Shown piece by piece: positions 1 through 7,821 of a stretch of 12,007 bases of DNA (position 1 is the stretch's first letter; every line of letters begins with the position of its first letter). The stretch comes from JANWWM01 sp046719715 (GTDB lineage Bacteria; Bacteroidota; Chlorobiia; Chlorobiales; Thermochlorobacteraceae). A model generated the notes under the pieces. It had not been told where the DNA came from. It searched no databases and was given only the letters and a program-made list of their open reading frames with translations. The stretch is taken from assembly GCA_046719715.1 (NCBI GenBank), contig JBDNCJ010000078.1:1-12007 (forward strand), given 5' to 3'. A program made the translations under genes and the position numbers.

Positions 1-386
1 GTCGCCACCAGCGTGTAAGCATCAGAAAGCGAATGAAGCACAAGGAAATCGTAGAAGAGAAAATGATACTCGCGCGTGGAAGGATATGCAAGATTTGCAA
101 AGACGACATCGTCAAAGTTAGCACGCAAGAAGCGGTATTGAAATCCGTTGTAAATGACCGTTTCGCCTTCTTCGCCGAGAATTGTTCGGAAATTGAAGTT
201 CAAATGGGCTTGCTGTGCGCTGAATCGAGGATTGGGCGAAGCCACCGCCACCAAAGGATTTGAAAAGCCACTTGACCCAAAGTTCTCAACACGAAGCCCG
301 ACTTGCTCGCGCTGTGCGAAAAGAAGCGACGGAAAGAACACGAAGAAAAGCACGTGAAATAAAAACGAAGTGAAACGGTGCGTCAT
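1..386 (-). CDS. Exported protein, N-terminal part (possible outer-membrane beta-barrel), runs off the left edge
   Basis: The reverse strand is open from an ATG at 386 to the window edge, giving 128 complete codons with no stop; the 3' end lies outside. An in-frame TAA at 407-405 leaves 386 as the only ATG. The product starts with a classic signal peptide: basic start MTHR, a long Phe/Leu-rich core (about residues 5-23), and an LFA-Q cleavage site near residues 24-25. The mature part has alternating hydrophobic/polar stretches rich in aromatics (for example YNGFQYRFLRANF and YHFLFYDFLVLHSL), suggesting outer-membrane beta strands. It vaguely resembles the uncharacterised barrel families common in Bacteroidota (DUF6268-like), but I cannot confirm a family from this fragment. 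It is divergent from the gene at 471, with 84 bp between them. Plus-strand open frames in this stretch are shadows. Exported status is fairly sure; the barrel assignment is inference. Confidence 0.75.
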   Translation of the reverse strand, partial: MTHRFTSFLFHVLFFVFFPSLLFAQREQVGLRVENFGSSGFSNPLVAVASPNPRFSAQQAHLNFNFRTILGEEGETVIYNGFQYRFLRANFDDVVFANLAYPSTREYHFLFYDFLVLHSLSDAYTLVA

Positions 387-470
387 GAAATGAATGAATG
401 CGTTTTAGTTTGTAAATTACGGACCAATCTTGCAAGTCATCAAATTAGCAAACCTCAACCAAAACTCTCA

Positions 471-1214
471 ATGAAGCCTTTGTTTGTGCTCTTGTTTGCA
501 CTCTTACCAGTGAGCATGTTTGGACAAGATGTCAAAGCGTGGTGCGAAAAAACAGATGCCGCACTTTCAGCACGCAATCTTGCAGAAGCGAAAAAAGCGA
601 TTGAAGAAGCCTATAAACTTGCGCCGAAAGATTATGATGTGCTGTGCCGCTACTCGCGCGTATTGGCGCTTTTTGGCGATGAGCAAAAAGAGAGCGAACA
701 AGAAAAGATTTATTTGCGTGCGCTTGAATTAGCCGATGAAGCCGTCTCGCTCAATTCGGGTCATGCGTTGGGCTATGTGCGTCGTGCCGCCGCGCGCGGA
801 AAAGTCGCGCTCTTCAAAGGCGTGCTCTCGGTTGCCGACATGGTCAAAGCCACCCGCGACGACGCCGAAAAAGCCATCAAACTGCAAAACGACGGCGAAC
901 AAACCCTTGCTTCCGCCCACTACATCTTGGGCAGAGCGCATCTCAAACTTGCTGAACAGCCCAAAGTGATTCGCAAACCGTTGGGGCTCGATTGGGGCAA
1001 TCTCGACGACGCCGTGCAACATCTTAAAAAAGCCACCGAACTTCGGAATGGTTACATCATGTTTCACCTCGACTACGCCCGCGCACTTGTGAAAAAAAAG
1101 CAAATCGATGAAGCCAAAAGAGAACTCACGGCAATTTCACAAATGCAACCGACCGAATTCGGCGACGAGGCACGCAAACAAGAAGCCTTCTCGCTCCTCT
1201 CCGAACTCAAATAG
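471..1214 (+). CDS. Exported TPR protein resembling the RMD/FAM82 family
   Basis: This is a 247-aa protein. I chose the ATG at 471, not the in-frame ATG at 378, because 471 opens directly with a signal peptide (MKPLFVLLFALLPVSMFGQ, cleaved near residue 19-20), while the upstream 31 residues look non-coding. The rest is all-helical TPR-like sequence: a pair at about 22-60, a helix pair ending in AxxLNSGHALGYVRRA (about 87-105), then GKVALFKGV, and two further units (HYILGRAHLKLAEQP from about 150, LDDAVQHLKKATEL from about 178). The order of a G-x-x-A-x-F-x-G-V segment, a K-A-I-x-L helix, an H-Y-x-L-G-R helix, a spacer and a final TPR matches the bacterial relatives of 'regulator of microtubule dynamics' (RMD/FAM82) proteins. 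Role unknown; probably a periplasmic scaffold. It is the first gene of the run and ends 6 bp before nurA. No Shine-Dalgarno is visible. TPR and export are secure; the RMD link is recall-based. Confidence 0.85.
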   Translation: MKPLFVLLFALLPVSMFGQDVKAWCEKTDAALSARNLAEAKKAIEEAYKLAPKDYDVLCRYSRVLALFGDEQKESEQEKIYLRALELADEAVSLNSGHALGYVRRAAARGKVALFKGVLSVADMVKATRDDAEKAIKLQNDGEQTLASAHYILGRAHLKLAEQPKVIRKPLGLDWGNLDDAVQHLKKATELRNGYIMFHLDYARALVKKKQIDEAKRELTAISQMQPTEFGDEARKQEAFSLLSELK

Positions 1215-1220
1215 TCGCCA

Positions 1221-2375
1221 ATGCTTCAACTGCAAACGATTTATCCACATCTTGGACGCTTTTCCGAAAAGGTCGCAACCGAGCAAAAAAATTTAGCGCG
1301 ACTGAACGACGTGTTAAAAGAAGTTTTCGAGGAAAACTCCGAATTGGTCAAAGCGTGGTGGGCGTTTCCAGAGATGCTCGAGAGCACCATTGCGCCGCGC
1401 TTGATTGAATCGCCATCGAAGCGCGTGCCGTGCCCAAAGCGTGAAGCCGTTTTTACGATTTGCTCTGCCGATGGCTCACAAATTTATCCTGACCGTCTGC
1501 TCAATTTCTGCTTGCTCAATTTCAGTCAAGTCTGTTTTCATATCGGCACAGACGAACCGCCACTGCTGACCACGTATTCCAAACTTTATGATGCCGACGA
1601 ATTTTTCGAGGCATACTTCAAACACAAAAAGCCAAAAGAGAGCGAAGACCGAACAAGCGAAACCAGCAAAGCGCGCATTGCGATTGACCAAGTCAACGCC
1701 TTGCGCCAGACCAAAGAACTTTCAGCCTTGCTTCATGTGGCAACAACCAAACGCGTTCAAGGACGTCCGATTCTTGCGGTTGCTGATGGCACGCTAATTT
1801 GTTGGGCACTCAAAAATGCTGATGTCTTGCGCAAAGAGTTCATTGATAAACTTAGTCAATTTCGCCAAGCCGAAATTCCGCTTTTGGCTTACAAAAGTTT
1901 CCCTGAAACTCGAAGCGTCGCTAAAGCCCTTGAATACTTGGCAGAAGAGAAGTTAAAGCAAGTCGGCATTGACCCTGAAATGCTCACGGACTTAGAAATT
2001 TTTCAAGTCTTTCTTGCCAAAGGAATGCGCTCTGCCGTCTTTCAAAGCCGTTCCGATATTGTAGAGAAGCATTATCCCAATCCCGATAAGGTATATTTTT
2101 TCTATCTTCACACGGGCAAGGAAATTGCACGCATTGAATTTCCCGCGTGGTGCTACGAGAAAGGCTGGGTGGATTTTATGCACGCAGTAATGATGGACGA
2201 TTTGGAAAAAGGCAAAGGCTACCCAATGACCTTAACCGAGGCACATGAACACGCGGTCGTCAAGAAAAGTGAAGAAGCACAATTCTTTGAACTCTTGGAA
2301 AAACTCTGCATCAAACAAGGCGTACCGATTTCCGACTCTGCAAAGGTCGCCTCAAAACGCACCGCAATCATTTAA
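1221..2375 (+). CDS. nurA: NurA-family DNA repair nuclease
   Basis: This is a 384-aa cytoplasmic protein with no signal peptide or membrane segment. NurA is a manganese-dependent nuclease that, with the HerA translocase, resects DNA ends in homologous recombination. The signature metal-binding motif is present as ADGSQIYPDR, with Asp84. The second acidic motif reads AVADGTLICWAL, with Asp189. Downstream come PLLAYKSFPETRSVAKALE (about residues 214-232), a TGKEIARIEFPAW strand and the C-terminal GYPMTLTEAHEHA segment, all in the order usual for NurA. Length is normal for bacterial members. The start lies 6 bp after the previous stop and the end 7 bp before the lipoprotein gene, so co-transcription is likely. 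HerA itself is absent from the window, but a stand-alone HAS-barrel gene, the HerA module that contacts NurA, follows at 4422. Family assignment is strong; partner and exact polarity of the nuclease are inferred from the family. Confidence 0.9.
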   Translation: MLQLQTIYPHLGRFSEKVATEQKNLARLNDVLKEVFEENSELVKAWWAFPEMLESTIAPRLIESPSKRVPCPKREAVFTICSADGSQIYPDRLLNFCLLNFSQVCFHIGTDEPPLLTTYSKLYDADEFFEAYFKHKKPKESEDRTSETSKARIAIDQVNALRQTKELSALLHVATTKRVQGRPILAVADGTLICWALKNADVLRKEFIDKLSQFRQAEIPLLAYKSFPETRSVAKALEYLAEEKLKQVGIDPEMLTDLEIFQVFLAKGMRSAVFQSRSDIVEKHYPNPDKVYFFYLHTGKEIARIEFPAWCYEKGWVDFMHAVMMDDLEKGKGYPMTLTEAHEHAVVKKSEEAQFFELLEKLCIKQGVPISDSAKVASKRTAII

Positions 2376-2382
2376 ACCATTC

Positions 2383-4425
2383 ATGCCTGTTCGCACTGAT
2401 TCATTTCAATCATCGCTTCGTGCGCTACTGTTTGTGCTGATGAGTTTGGTCGCGACACTGACCTCATGCATTTCGCTCGAAGATGAGGTCGAGGAAGTCT
2501 CGCCACTCTCGGCACTCAGAGCCGATTCCGCCATTGTTGAGGAAACATTCAGCATGCTTTACATCGCGCCGAAAGGCATCAAAGACTTTTCACCCATCGC
2601 GGTTTATACGACGAACTTTTGGACGCCGACGTTTTTCGAGTATGCACAGCCGAACATTAAATCGATACCGATGGAAAAATTCAACGACACGATTTGGGTT
2701 GCCAATGTGCAAGTGCCAAGAAATGCACAACTCATGTCCTATACCGTGTTGGGCGTGCCAAACGAAGATTCTCTGGCGACGAAAAACTTTCCGATTTTAG
2801 ATAGCCGCACCAAACGCCCGGTCAAAGCCACGATGTATCGGATTGCGCAGTCGTTGATTCGTTCCAATGCCCCGACGGATTCCGTCTTGAAAATGCTTCG
2901 CGCCGAAATCGAACGCTATCCCGATACTTATGACGCCTACATTCTTTATTGGTCAATTTACTACAACGAAAAAGGACGCACCGAAGAAGCCCTCGCGGAA
3001 ATTGAATCGCAAATGGCGGAACTCCGCCGACAGCGTCGCAACAACGCCGACCTGCTTCAAGCCATCGCACTCACTTACATCTACGGCATTGGCGATAAAA
3101 TCAAAGCCAATAGAGTCTTGCAAGATTCGCCCGATTCATACCTTCACCCCTTGAACCTTTACAATCGATTCAACACGGAAATCGATATCGACAAACGCGA
3201 ACTTGCGCTCAGTGTCATGGCAGATAAATACCAGACGCACCCCTTGACGCCGAAAATGTATCGCGAAATGCTTTATTATTACATCGCCAATCAAAAAGTT
3301 TATGCCGACCGCGCCGCCATTTTCGCCGAAAAAGTCTGGCGGCGCAATTTGAACAGTTTGCGTCAAAACGGCGTCATGACTGCCGCCGTGCGCTACCTCT
3401 TTGAGTATTACAGCAAAATTGACCTCTCTCGTGCCATGCCCTATGTGAAAGAACTCTTGCGGCTCGATTATGACAAGCAGGTCTATGACGTGCACACAAT
3501 TCTGTTGTTTGCTGAACGCTTTGCAGAGTCGCAAGAATACAGCGGGCTTGCCATTGAATTGGCGGCAAAAGCAATACAGGTTTTGGAATCAAAAGAAAAA
3601 AGCGCCTTCTTCAACCCGAACGCTGAGCGCGAATTTGTTGCCTCTGCCATCGAGAGCGGGGAAGCCAAAAACGACCTGCTTGGGCGAGCGTATTACTGTA
3701 TTGGCAAAGCCTATCGGCGCGTCAATGAAACGAGCAACGCGATTTCCAATCTCAGACAAGCGGCGAATTTGTCTCTCTCTCGCCGCGCTGAAATCTATTA
3801 TGAACTGGCAAGCGCAATGATGAACATCGACAAATCCGATGCGCAAGATTATGCCTACCTCGCTCTTGCCTTTAACCCCACGCCTGAACGCCGCGAATGG
3901 TTTCAGAAAAACTTTAAGCCGCGCCTGCGTCCCAAAGAAACGCTTCAAGATAAAATCGAGCAGTTCCGAAACGAGCGACCTGAGCGCGCGTCAAGTGTTA
4001 CGCTCACGCTCATTGATGGAAGCAAAACAACGATAAACACGCAGAGCGAAAAGGTGTATGTATTCTACTTTTGGTCTCCGACCTCGACCATGAGCAAACT
4101 GCTCTTTTCCGATTTGCAACTCTTGCACGCCAAGTATCGCGCGCGCGGCGTTGACCTTTACGCGATTGATACCGATAGTGCGCTTTCAACCGTCAAAGCC
4201 GCGCCGTCAGAATTCGGATACAGTTTCCCGTTCGCAACGGTAGACCCGTTGGTGCTTTCGCAGTATCGCATCGCGTTTTTACCGTCGGCAATCGTCGTTA
4301 AAGATGGGGCGATTGTGGCGCGACATTCCGGCTACGAGCGCGACTTTGTCGCACGATTGGAAGCCGATGTTCAACAGTTTTTCACCTTAGGTGAAATTAC
4401 TCCAAAAAAGAAATCTCGACGATGA
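2383..4425 (+). CDS. Lipoprotein with TPR-like helices and a cysteine-less thioredoxin-fold C-terminus
   Basis: This is a 680-aa protein. I chose ATG 2383 because it gives a lipoprotein signal: MPVRTDSF, a hydrophobic core and the lipobox LTSC with Cys29. The in-frame ATG at 2245 would overlap nurA by 131 bp and bury the signal. Residues about 50-160 look like an Ig/E-set beta domain (FSMLYIAPKGIKDFSP, WVANVQVPRNAQLMSYTVLG). About 170-530 is helical and TPR-like. Residues about 540-680 form a TlpA/redoxin-type thioredoxin fold: VTLTLIDGSKTT, VYVFYFWSPTSTMSKLLF, VDLYAIDTDS and the cis-proline strand IAFLPSAIVVKDG. The usual WCxxC is replaced by S568-T-M-S571 (codons 4084-4095), so disulphide exchange is not expected. 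The cis-Pro and fold are kept, pointing to binding or a structural role. The signal should place it on the outer face of a membrane, oddly between nurA and a HAS-barrel gene. Function unknown. Confidence 0.87.
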   Translation: MPVRTDSFQSSLRALLFVLMSLVATLTSCISLEDEVEEVSPLSALRADSAIVEETFSMLYIAPKGIKDFSPIAVYTTNFWTPTFFEYAQPNIKSIPMEKFNDTIWVANVQVPRNAQLMSYTVLGVPNEDSLATKNFPILDSRTKRPVKATMYRIAQSLIRSNAPTDSVLKMLRAEIERYPDTYDAYILYWSIYYNEKGRTEEALAEIESQMAELRRQRRNNADLLQAIALTYIYGIGDKIKANRVLQDSPDSYLHPLNLYNRFNTEIDIDKRELALSVMADKYQTHPLTPKMYREMLYYYIANQKVYADRAAIFAEKVWRRNLNSLRQNGVMTAAVRYLFEYYSKIDLSRAMPYVKELLRLDYDKQVYDVHTILLFAERFAESQEYSGLAIELAAKAIQVLESKEKSAFFNPNAEREFVASAIESGEAKNDLLGRAYYCIGKAYRRVNETSNAISNLRQAANLSLSRRAEIYYELASAMMNIDKSDAQDYAYLALAFNPTPERREWFQKNFKPRLRPKETLQDKIEQFRNERPERASSVTLTLIDGSKTTINTQSEKVYVFYFWSPTSTMSKLLFSDLQLLHAKYRARGVDLYAIDTDSALSTVKAAPSEFGYSFPFATVDPLVLSQYRIAFLPSAIVVKDGAIVARHSGYERDFVARLEADVQQFFTLGEITPKKKSRR

Positions 4426-5006
4426 ACAGCGAGCCGATTGGCGAAGTGATTGCCTCGAATACGATTGCTTTTTCCGCTGTTGTCAAAAGCGGGTTCGGTG
4501 ACGCTTTGCCCGTCAAATTCGGTGAACTTGTGAAAACCGAGACCAACGGCATGAAAATTTTTGGGATTGTGTCGCTGATTGAACACGCGCCCACCGAACC
4601 AAACCGCAAAGTCGCCCCACATGGCAAATCCAAAGCCGAACTCAAACGAGAAATGCCCCAAGTCTTCGAGCTCTTGCAAACAGAATTTCGCGCGCTCGTC
4701 GTCGGCTATGAAACCGTGCGCGGCATTGTGCCTTTGCTTCCGCCTGTGCCGCCAGATTTACACGACTTCGCCTTCTTAGCAAACGAAGACGAGCAAAAAC
4801 ACTTCTTCTCGAAGACGCCCTCGTTTCTACGCACCATTCTCAACAGCCGTGATGCCTCGCCCGACGAACTGCTCGTTGCCTTCTTACGCAACCATCACGC
4901 CTACTTGTCGCGCCCACAACTCATTGCCATCGGTAAGGAGCTTTCCTACCTTTTGGGCGACGACCACCGCCGATTGGAATCTATTTTGAGCCGCGTAATG
5001 GATTAA
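4422..5006 (+). CDS. Stand-alone HAS-barrel (HerA N-terminal-like) protein
   Basis: This is a 194-aa protein with no signal peptide. Residues about 4-60 fit a HAS-barrel, the small beta-barrel found at the N-terminus of HerA and of ATP-synthase alpha/beta subunits: IGEVIASNTIAFSAVV, then a VKFGELVKTET strand and MKIFGIVSLIEHAPT. After a charged linker (about 66-85) comes a second beta segment (FRALVVGYETVRGIVPLLPPVPP) and a helical C-terminus (about 128-194). There is no Walker A or B motif, so this is not a complete HerA ATPase. Its ATG overlaps the lipoprotein stop in ATGA (4422-4425), implying translational coupling. In archaeal HerA the HAS-barrel contacts NurA, so with nurA two genes upstream this may be a NurA-binding adaptor or a split HerA subunit working with an ATPase encoded elsewhere. 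The domain call is good; the partnership is inference. Confidence 0.78.
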   Translation: MNSEPIGEVIASNTIAFSAVVKSGFGDALPVKFGELVKTETNGMKIFGIVSLIEHAPTEPNRKVAPHGKSKAELKREMPQVFELLQTEFRALVVGYETVRGIVPLLPPVPPDLHDFAFLANEDEQKHFFSKTPSFLRTILNSRDASPDELLVAFLRNHHAYLSRPQLIAIGKELSYLLGDDHRRLESILSRVMD

Positions 5007-5071
5007 CCCTTGCCGCCCCGTCTTGCAAAACCCACCCCAGCAAAGTAATTTCGTTTATTCACCAAGAGAAC

Positions 5072-7795
5072 ATGACGACCAGCGACCTCATCAACCTGCT
5101 CCGTGAAGCCGATTCGCAAAGCCGCAGAAGCGTTTCCAAAAGCGAACCGCTTTACCTTAACCTGATTGAACATTCCAGACAATTGAAGCATCTACCGTGC
5201 CTTGCCGAAAGTTTGGTCGGGTTAGCGTATTGTGAAATTGCCAAAGGTGATTTGGCGTCGGCAGAAGCGCATCTCAATGAATCCCTTGCGATTTACCAAA
5301 CCCTTGACGACAAGCGCGGCGAAATCAATGCGATTTATACAAAAGGACTTTTTTGTGAGCGAACGGGCGACTTGACGCAAGCTGAAGCGCATTATCAAAA
5401 GGCACTGGCAGAGTCGGAGTTGCTCCGCTATCCAAAAGGCGAAGCGCGCGCGTTGAGCGGACTTGCCAATGTGCGCGGTCGTAAGGGCGATTACGCCGAC
5501 TCGCTGAAATTCTTCCTCAAATCGCTTGCGGTCAATGAAAGCCTCGGCGACACGCTTGCGGCGGCACAATCACAGTTGGGCATTGGCATTGTGTATGCGC
5601 GCCTTGACGATTACCCGCGCGCCATTGAGGCGACCTATCAAGCCGTTCTCGCCTTCGAGCGTCTGGAAAGCAGAGATAATGCACGCCGCGCCGCAAGCAA
5701 TCTCGGCACCATTCAAACGCGAATGGGCAAATACGACGATGCCCTTCAAACCTTTGAGCGCATTGTTGTAGAATGCAAATCCATCGGCGACATCCTCTCA
5801 GAAGCGACGGCAATGAACAACATCGCCGAAGCGCTTGCCAAACAAAATAAGTTAGGACGCGCACTTTCAACCCTTGAAGAATCGCTCTCGCTTCAACAAA
5901 ACTTGGACGCGCCTTGGCTCTATGCCAATACGCTTCACTCCAAAGGCGACGCATTACTCGCGCTTGAACATTACGCCGAAGCCGAAAGCGTCTATCGCCA
6001 AAGTTTAAACGTCGCCAGCGATATTGACGATAAGCAAAACATACTGCTTTGCCGTCTTGGACTTGCCAAAGTCGCCATGCGCCAAGCCCGATGGGAAAGT
6101 GCCCTCGAAGAACTCAATCAAGCCGCGTGGCTTGCCGAATCGCTCGATGAAAAAAAATGGCTCGCCGAAGCCTACGCGCTTCGCTCAACCGTCTTGGAAA
6201 AACAAGGCAAGAGCACAGACGCGCTTGAAGCCTTTCGCAAGTTTTACAGCATTGAGCGCGACATCATCAACCTTGAAGCCGAAAAACGCGCGCAAAGCCT
6301 CACGGTGCAATACCAAGTCGAGCAAGCTAAACAGCAAGCCGAAATCGAGCGGCTCAAAACCATCGAACTTGCCAATGCTTTGAAAAAAGTCGAAGAAGCC
6401 AACGCCTTCAAAACCGAACTCTTGGGCATTGCCGCCCACGACCTCAAAAACCCGCTTCAAGTTATCTCTGGATTCGCGTCGCTCATTCAAGAGGTCAAAA
6501 CGCTTGATGAAGCCCAGAGCAATGCCCGTGCGATTGAACGCTCTTCGGAACGCATGCTCAAACTCATCAAAGAGTTGCTCGAGACCGCCACATTGGATTC
6601 AGGCAAACTTGAACTGAGCAAAACGCCCGTCAATGTTGCAGAGTTACTGCGCGCTGTCGTCGAGCACAATCGCCCCAACGCCGAAAAAAAATCGCAAACG
6701 ATTGACCTTGACCTTGATGAATCCGCCGTCGCCGACCTTGACTTGGAACGCATGCGAGAAGTGTTGGATAATCTCGTCTCCAACGCGGTGAAGTATTCGC
6801 CCGTCGGCAAGCGGATTCAAGTGAGCCTTGTGCACGCGGAGGGCGGGGTGCGAATTGCCGTGAAAGACGAAGGTCAAGGGCTGACGGAAGCGGATAAGGA
6901 AAAACTGTTTGGAAAATTTCAACGGCTTTCGGCGCGCCCGACCGGCGGAGAGAGTTCAACGGGCTTGGGTTTATCCATCGTCAAGCAACTTGTCGAACTG
7001 CATGGCGGCAAGGTGTGGGCGGAATCGGAAGGAAAAGGCAAAGGTGCGACATTCTTCGTTGAACTGCCAATGGTTGAACCAACATCGAGTCGCTTGCTGA
7101 AAAAAAATGCGCGTCAAATGGCGGCAAAACCCGCAGTTCGCCCTCAAACGAGGCGAACGCAAGTTCAGACCATTCGCGTCGCCATCATTGAAGACAACCT
7201 TGAACTCTTGCGTGAATTGGAAGCGCATCTCAAACACGATGAAAAATTACAGGGTGTCGGCGCATTTGAAAGCGCGGAAATGGCGTTGGCGCTTTTGGAC
7301 GAGGTCGATGTGATTTTGATGGACATCGGCTTGCCGGGCATTTCTGGCATTGAGGCGATTCAGCAAATCAAAACGAGATTCCCAAATGCGAAAATCGTGA
7401 TGCTCACGGTTCAAGACGATGATAAGCACATTTCCCGCGCCATTATTGCTGGTGCGCATGGCTATCTTTCGAAGAAAACCACCATTCCCAAAATTTTAGA
7501 GTATGTTCAAACCGTGATGCACGGCGGCATGACGCTCTCGCCCGATATTGCGCGGCGCGTTTCCGACCTTTATCTCAAATTCGCTCCAAAAGAAGAGAGC
7601 GCGACCGCACTCACCCCGCGAGAAACCCAAATCCTGAAACTCATTTCAGACGGCAAAAGCCACAAAGAAATTGCGCAATCGCTGAAAACAAGCGTCAATA
7701 CCGTCCGAAATCAAGTCGCCAAAATCTACGAGAAACTCCACAGCCACTCGAAGTCCGAAGCCGTCTCCAAAGCTCTGAAAAGCGGGTTGATTTAA
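5072..7795 (+). CDS. TPR / histidine kinase / receiver / LuxR-type HTH fusion (one-protein two-component system)
   Basis: This is a 907-aa cytoplasmic protein; no membrane segment is visible. Residues about 40-395 are tandem TPRs of about 40 aa (repeated G-D/K-Y-x-x-A motifs), probably the sensing module. A coiled coil rich in Gln/Glu/Lys (about 400-447) leads to the HisKA H-box AAHDLKNPL with phospho-acceptor His456. The HATPase domain has the N-box LDNLVSNAVKYS (N567, N571), G1 DEGQGL (D599-G603) and G2 STGLGLSIV (G631, G633). A basic linker (about 675-700) precedes a receiver: acidic pair E707/D708, phospho-acceptor D751 in LMDIGLPG, and the LTVQDDD and YLSKK motifs. A NarL/LuxR HTH follows (LTPRETQILKLISDGKSHKE from 847; VNTVRNQVAKIYEKL). 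All key residues are intact, so sensing, phosphotransfer and DNA binding could occur in one chain. It starts 65 bp after the HAS-barrel gene with no terminator between. The two genes downstream share an operator-like palindrome it might bind; unproven. Confidence 0.93.
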   Translation: MTTSDLINLLREADSQSRRSVSKSEPLYLNLIEHSRQLKHLPCLAESLVGLAYCEIAKGDLASAEAHLNESLAIYQTLDDKRGEINAIYTKGLFCERTGDLTQAEAHYQKALAESELLRYPKGEARALSGLANVRGRKGDYADSLKFFLKSLAVNESLGDTLAAAQSQLGIGIVYARLDDYPRAIEATYQAVLAFERLESRDNARRAASNLGTIQTRMGKYDDALQTFERIVVECKSIGDILSEATAMNNIAEALAKQNKLGRALSTLEESLSLQQNLDAPWLYANTLHSKGDALLALEHYAEAESVYRQSLNVASDIDDKQNILLCRLGLAKVAMRQARWESALEELNQAAWLAESLDEKKWLAEAYALRSTVLEKQGKSTDALEAFRKFYSIERDIINLEAEKRAQSLTVQYQVEQAKQQAEIERLKTIELANALKKVEEANAFKTELLGIAAHDLKNPLQVISGFASLIQEVKTLDEAQSNARAIERSSERMLKLIKELLETATLDSGKLELSKTPVNVAELLRAVVEHNRPNAEKKSQTIDLDLDESAVADLDLERMREVLDNLVSNAVKYSPVGKRIQVSLVHAEGGVRIAVKDEGQGLTEADKEKLFGKFQRLSARPTGGESSTGLGLSIVKQLVELHGGKVWAESEGKGKGATFFVELPMVEPTSSRLLKKNARQMAAKPAVRPQTRRTQVQTIRVAIIEDNLELLRELEAHLKHDEKLQGVGAFESAEMALALLDEVDVILMDIGLPGISGIEAIQQIKTRFPNAKIVMLTVQDDDKHISRAIIAGAHGYLSKKTTIPKILEYVQTVMHGGMTLSPDIARRVSDLYLKFAPKEESATALTPRETQILKLISDGKSHKEIAQSLKTSVNTVRNQVAKIYEKLHSHSKSEAVSKALKSGLI

Positions 7796-7821
7796 GTCTT
7801 CCGACAAACTTTGAGCATCGC

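Larger units (their letters stand above)
471..7795 (+). other. Probable five-gene transcription unit
   Basis: Five same-strand genes are separated by 6 bp, 7 bp, a 4-bp ATGA overlap and 65 bp. No hairpin followed by a T-tract is visible in any of the gaps. The unit mixes an exported TPR protein, a cytoplasmic nuclease, a lipoprotein, a HAS-barrel protein and a cytoplasmic signalling protein, so the arrangement crosses cell compartments. The last gene could be expressed separately from the 65-bp gap, since I cannot exclude a promoter there. The operon is inferred from spacing only. Confidence 0.6.

Noticed and set aside
33..357. Two short plus-strand open frames at the left edge
   Set aside because: The opposite strand carries an uninterrupted frame with a clear signal peptide across the same bases; the plus-strand products are Arg/Cys-rich and lack family features.
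405..412. TTAGTTTG as a Bacteroidota -7 promoter box for the operon
   Set aside because: It matches TAnnTTTG except for one base, but no TTG -33 element lies at a suitable distance upstream, so the match is too weak to report.
378..470. Upstream in-frame start for the TPR protein
   Set aside because: It would bury the signal peptide that begins at 471, and the region also contains the start of the divergent gene.
1241..1249. TTATCCACA, an exact match to the E. coli DnaA box
   Set aside because: It is a single copy inside the nurA coding sequence, with no cluster, no AT-rich unwinding region and no dnaA or dnaN nearby; chance is the simplest explanation.
2245..2382. Earlier in-frame start for the lipoprotein
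   Set aside because: It overlaps the nurA 3' end and would place the lipobox about 75 residues from the N-terminus.
7796..7821. Terminator directly after the fusion kinase gene
   Set aside because: No stem followed by a T-tract is present; I cannot say where the operon transcript ends.
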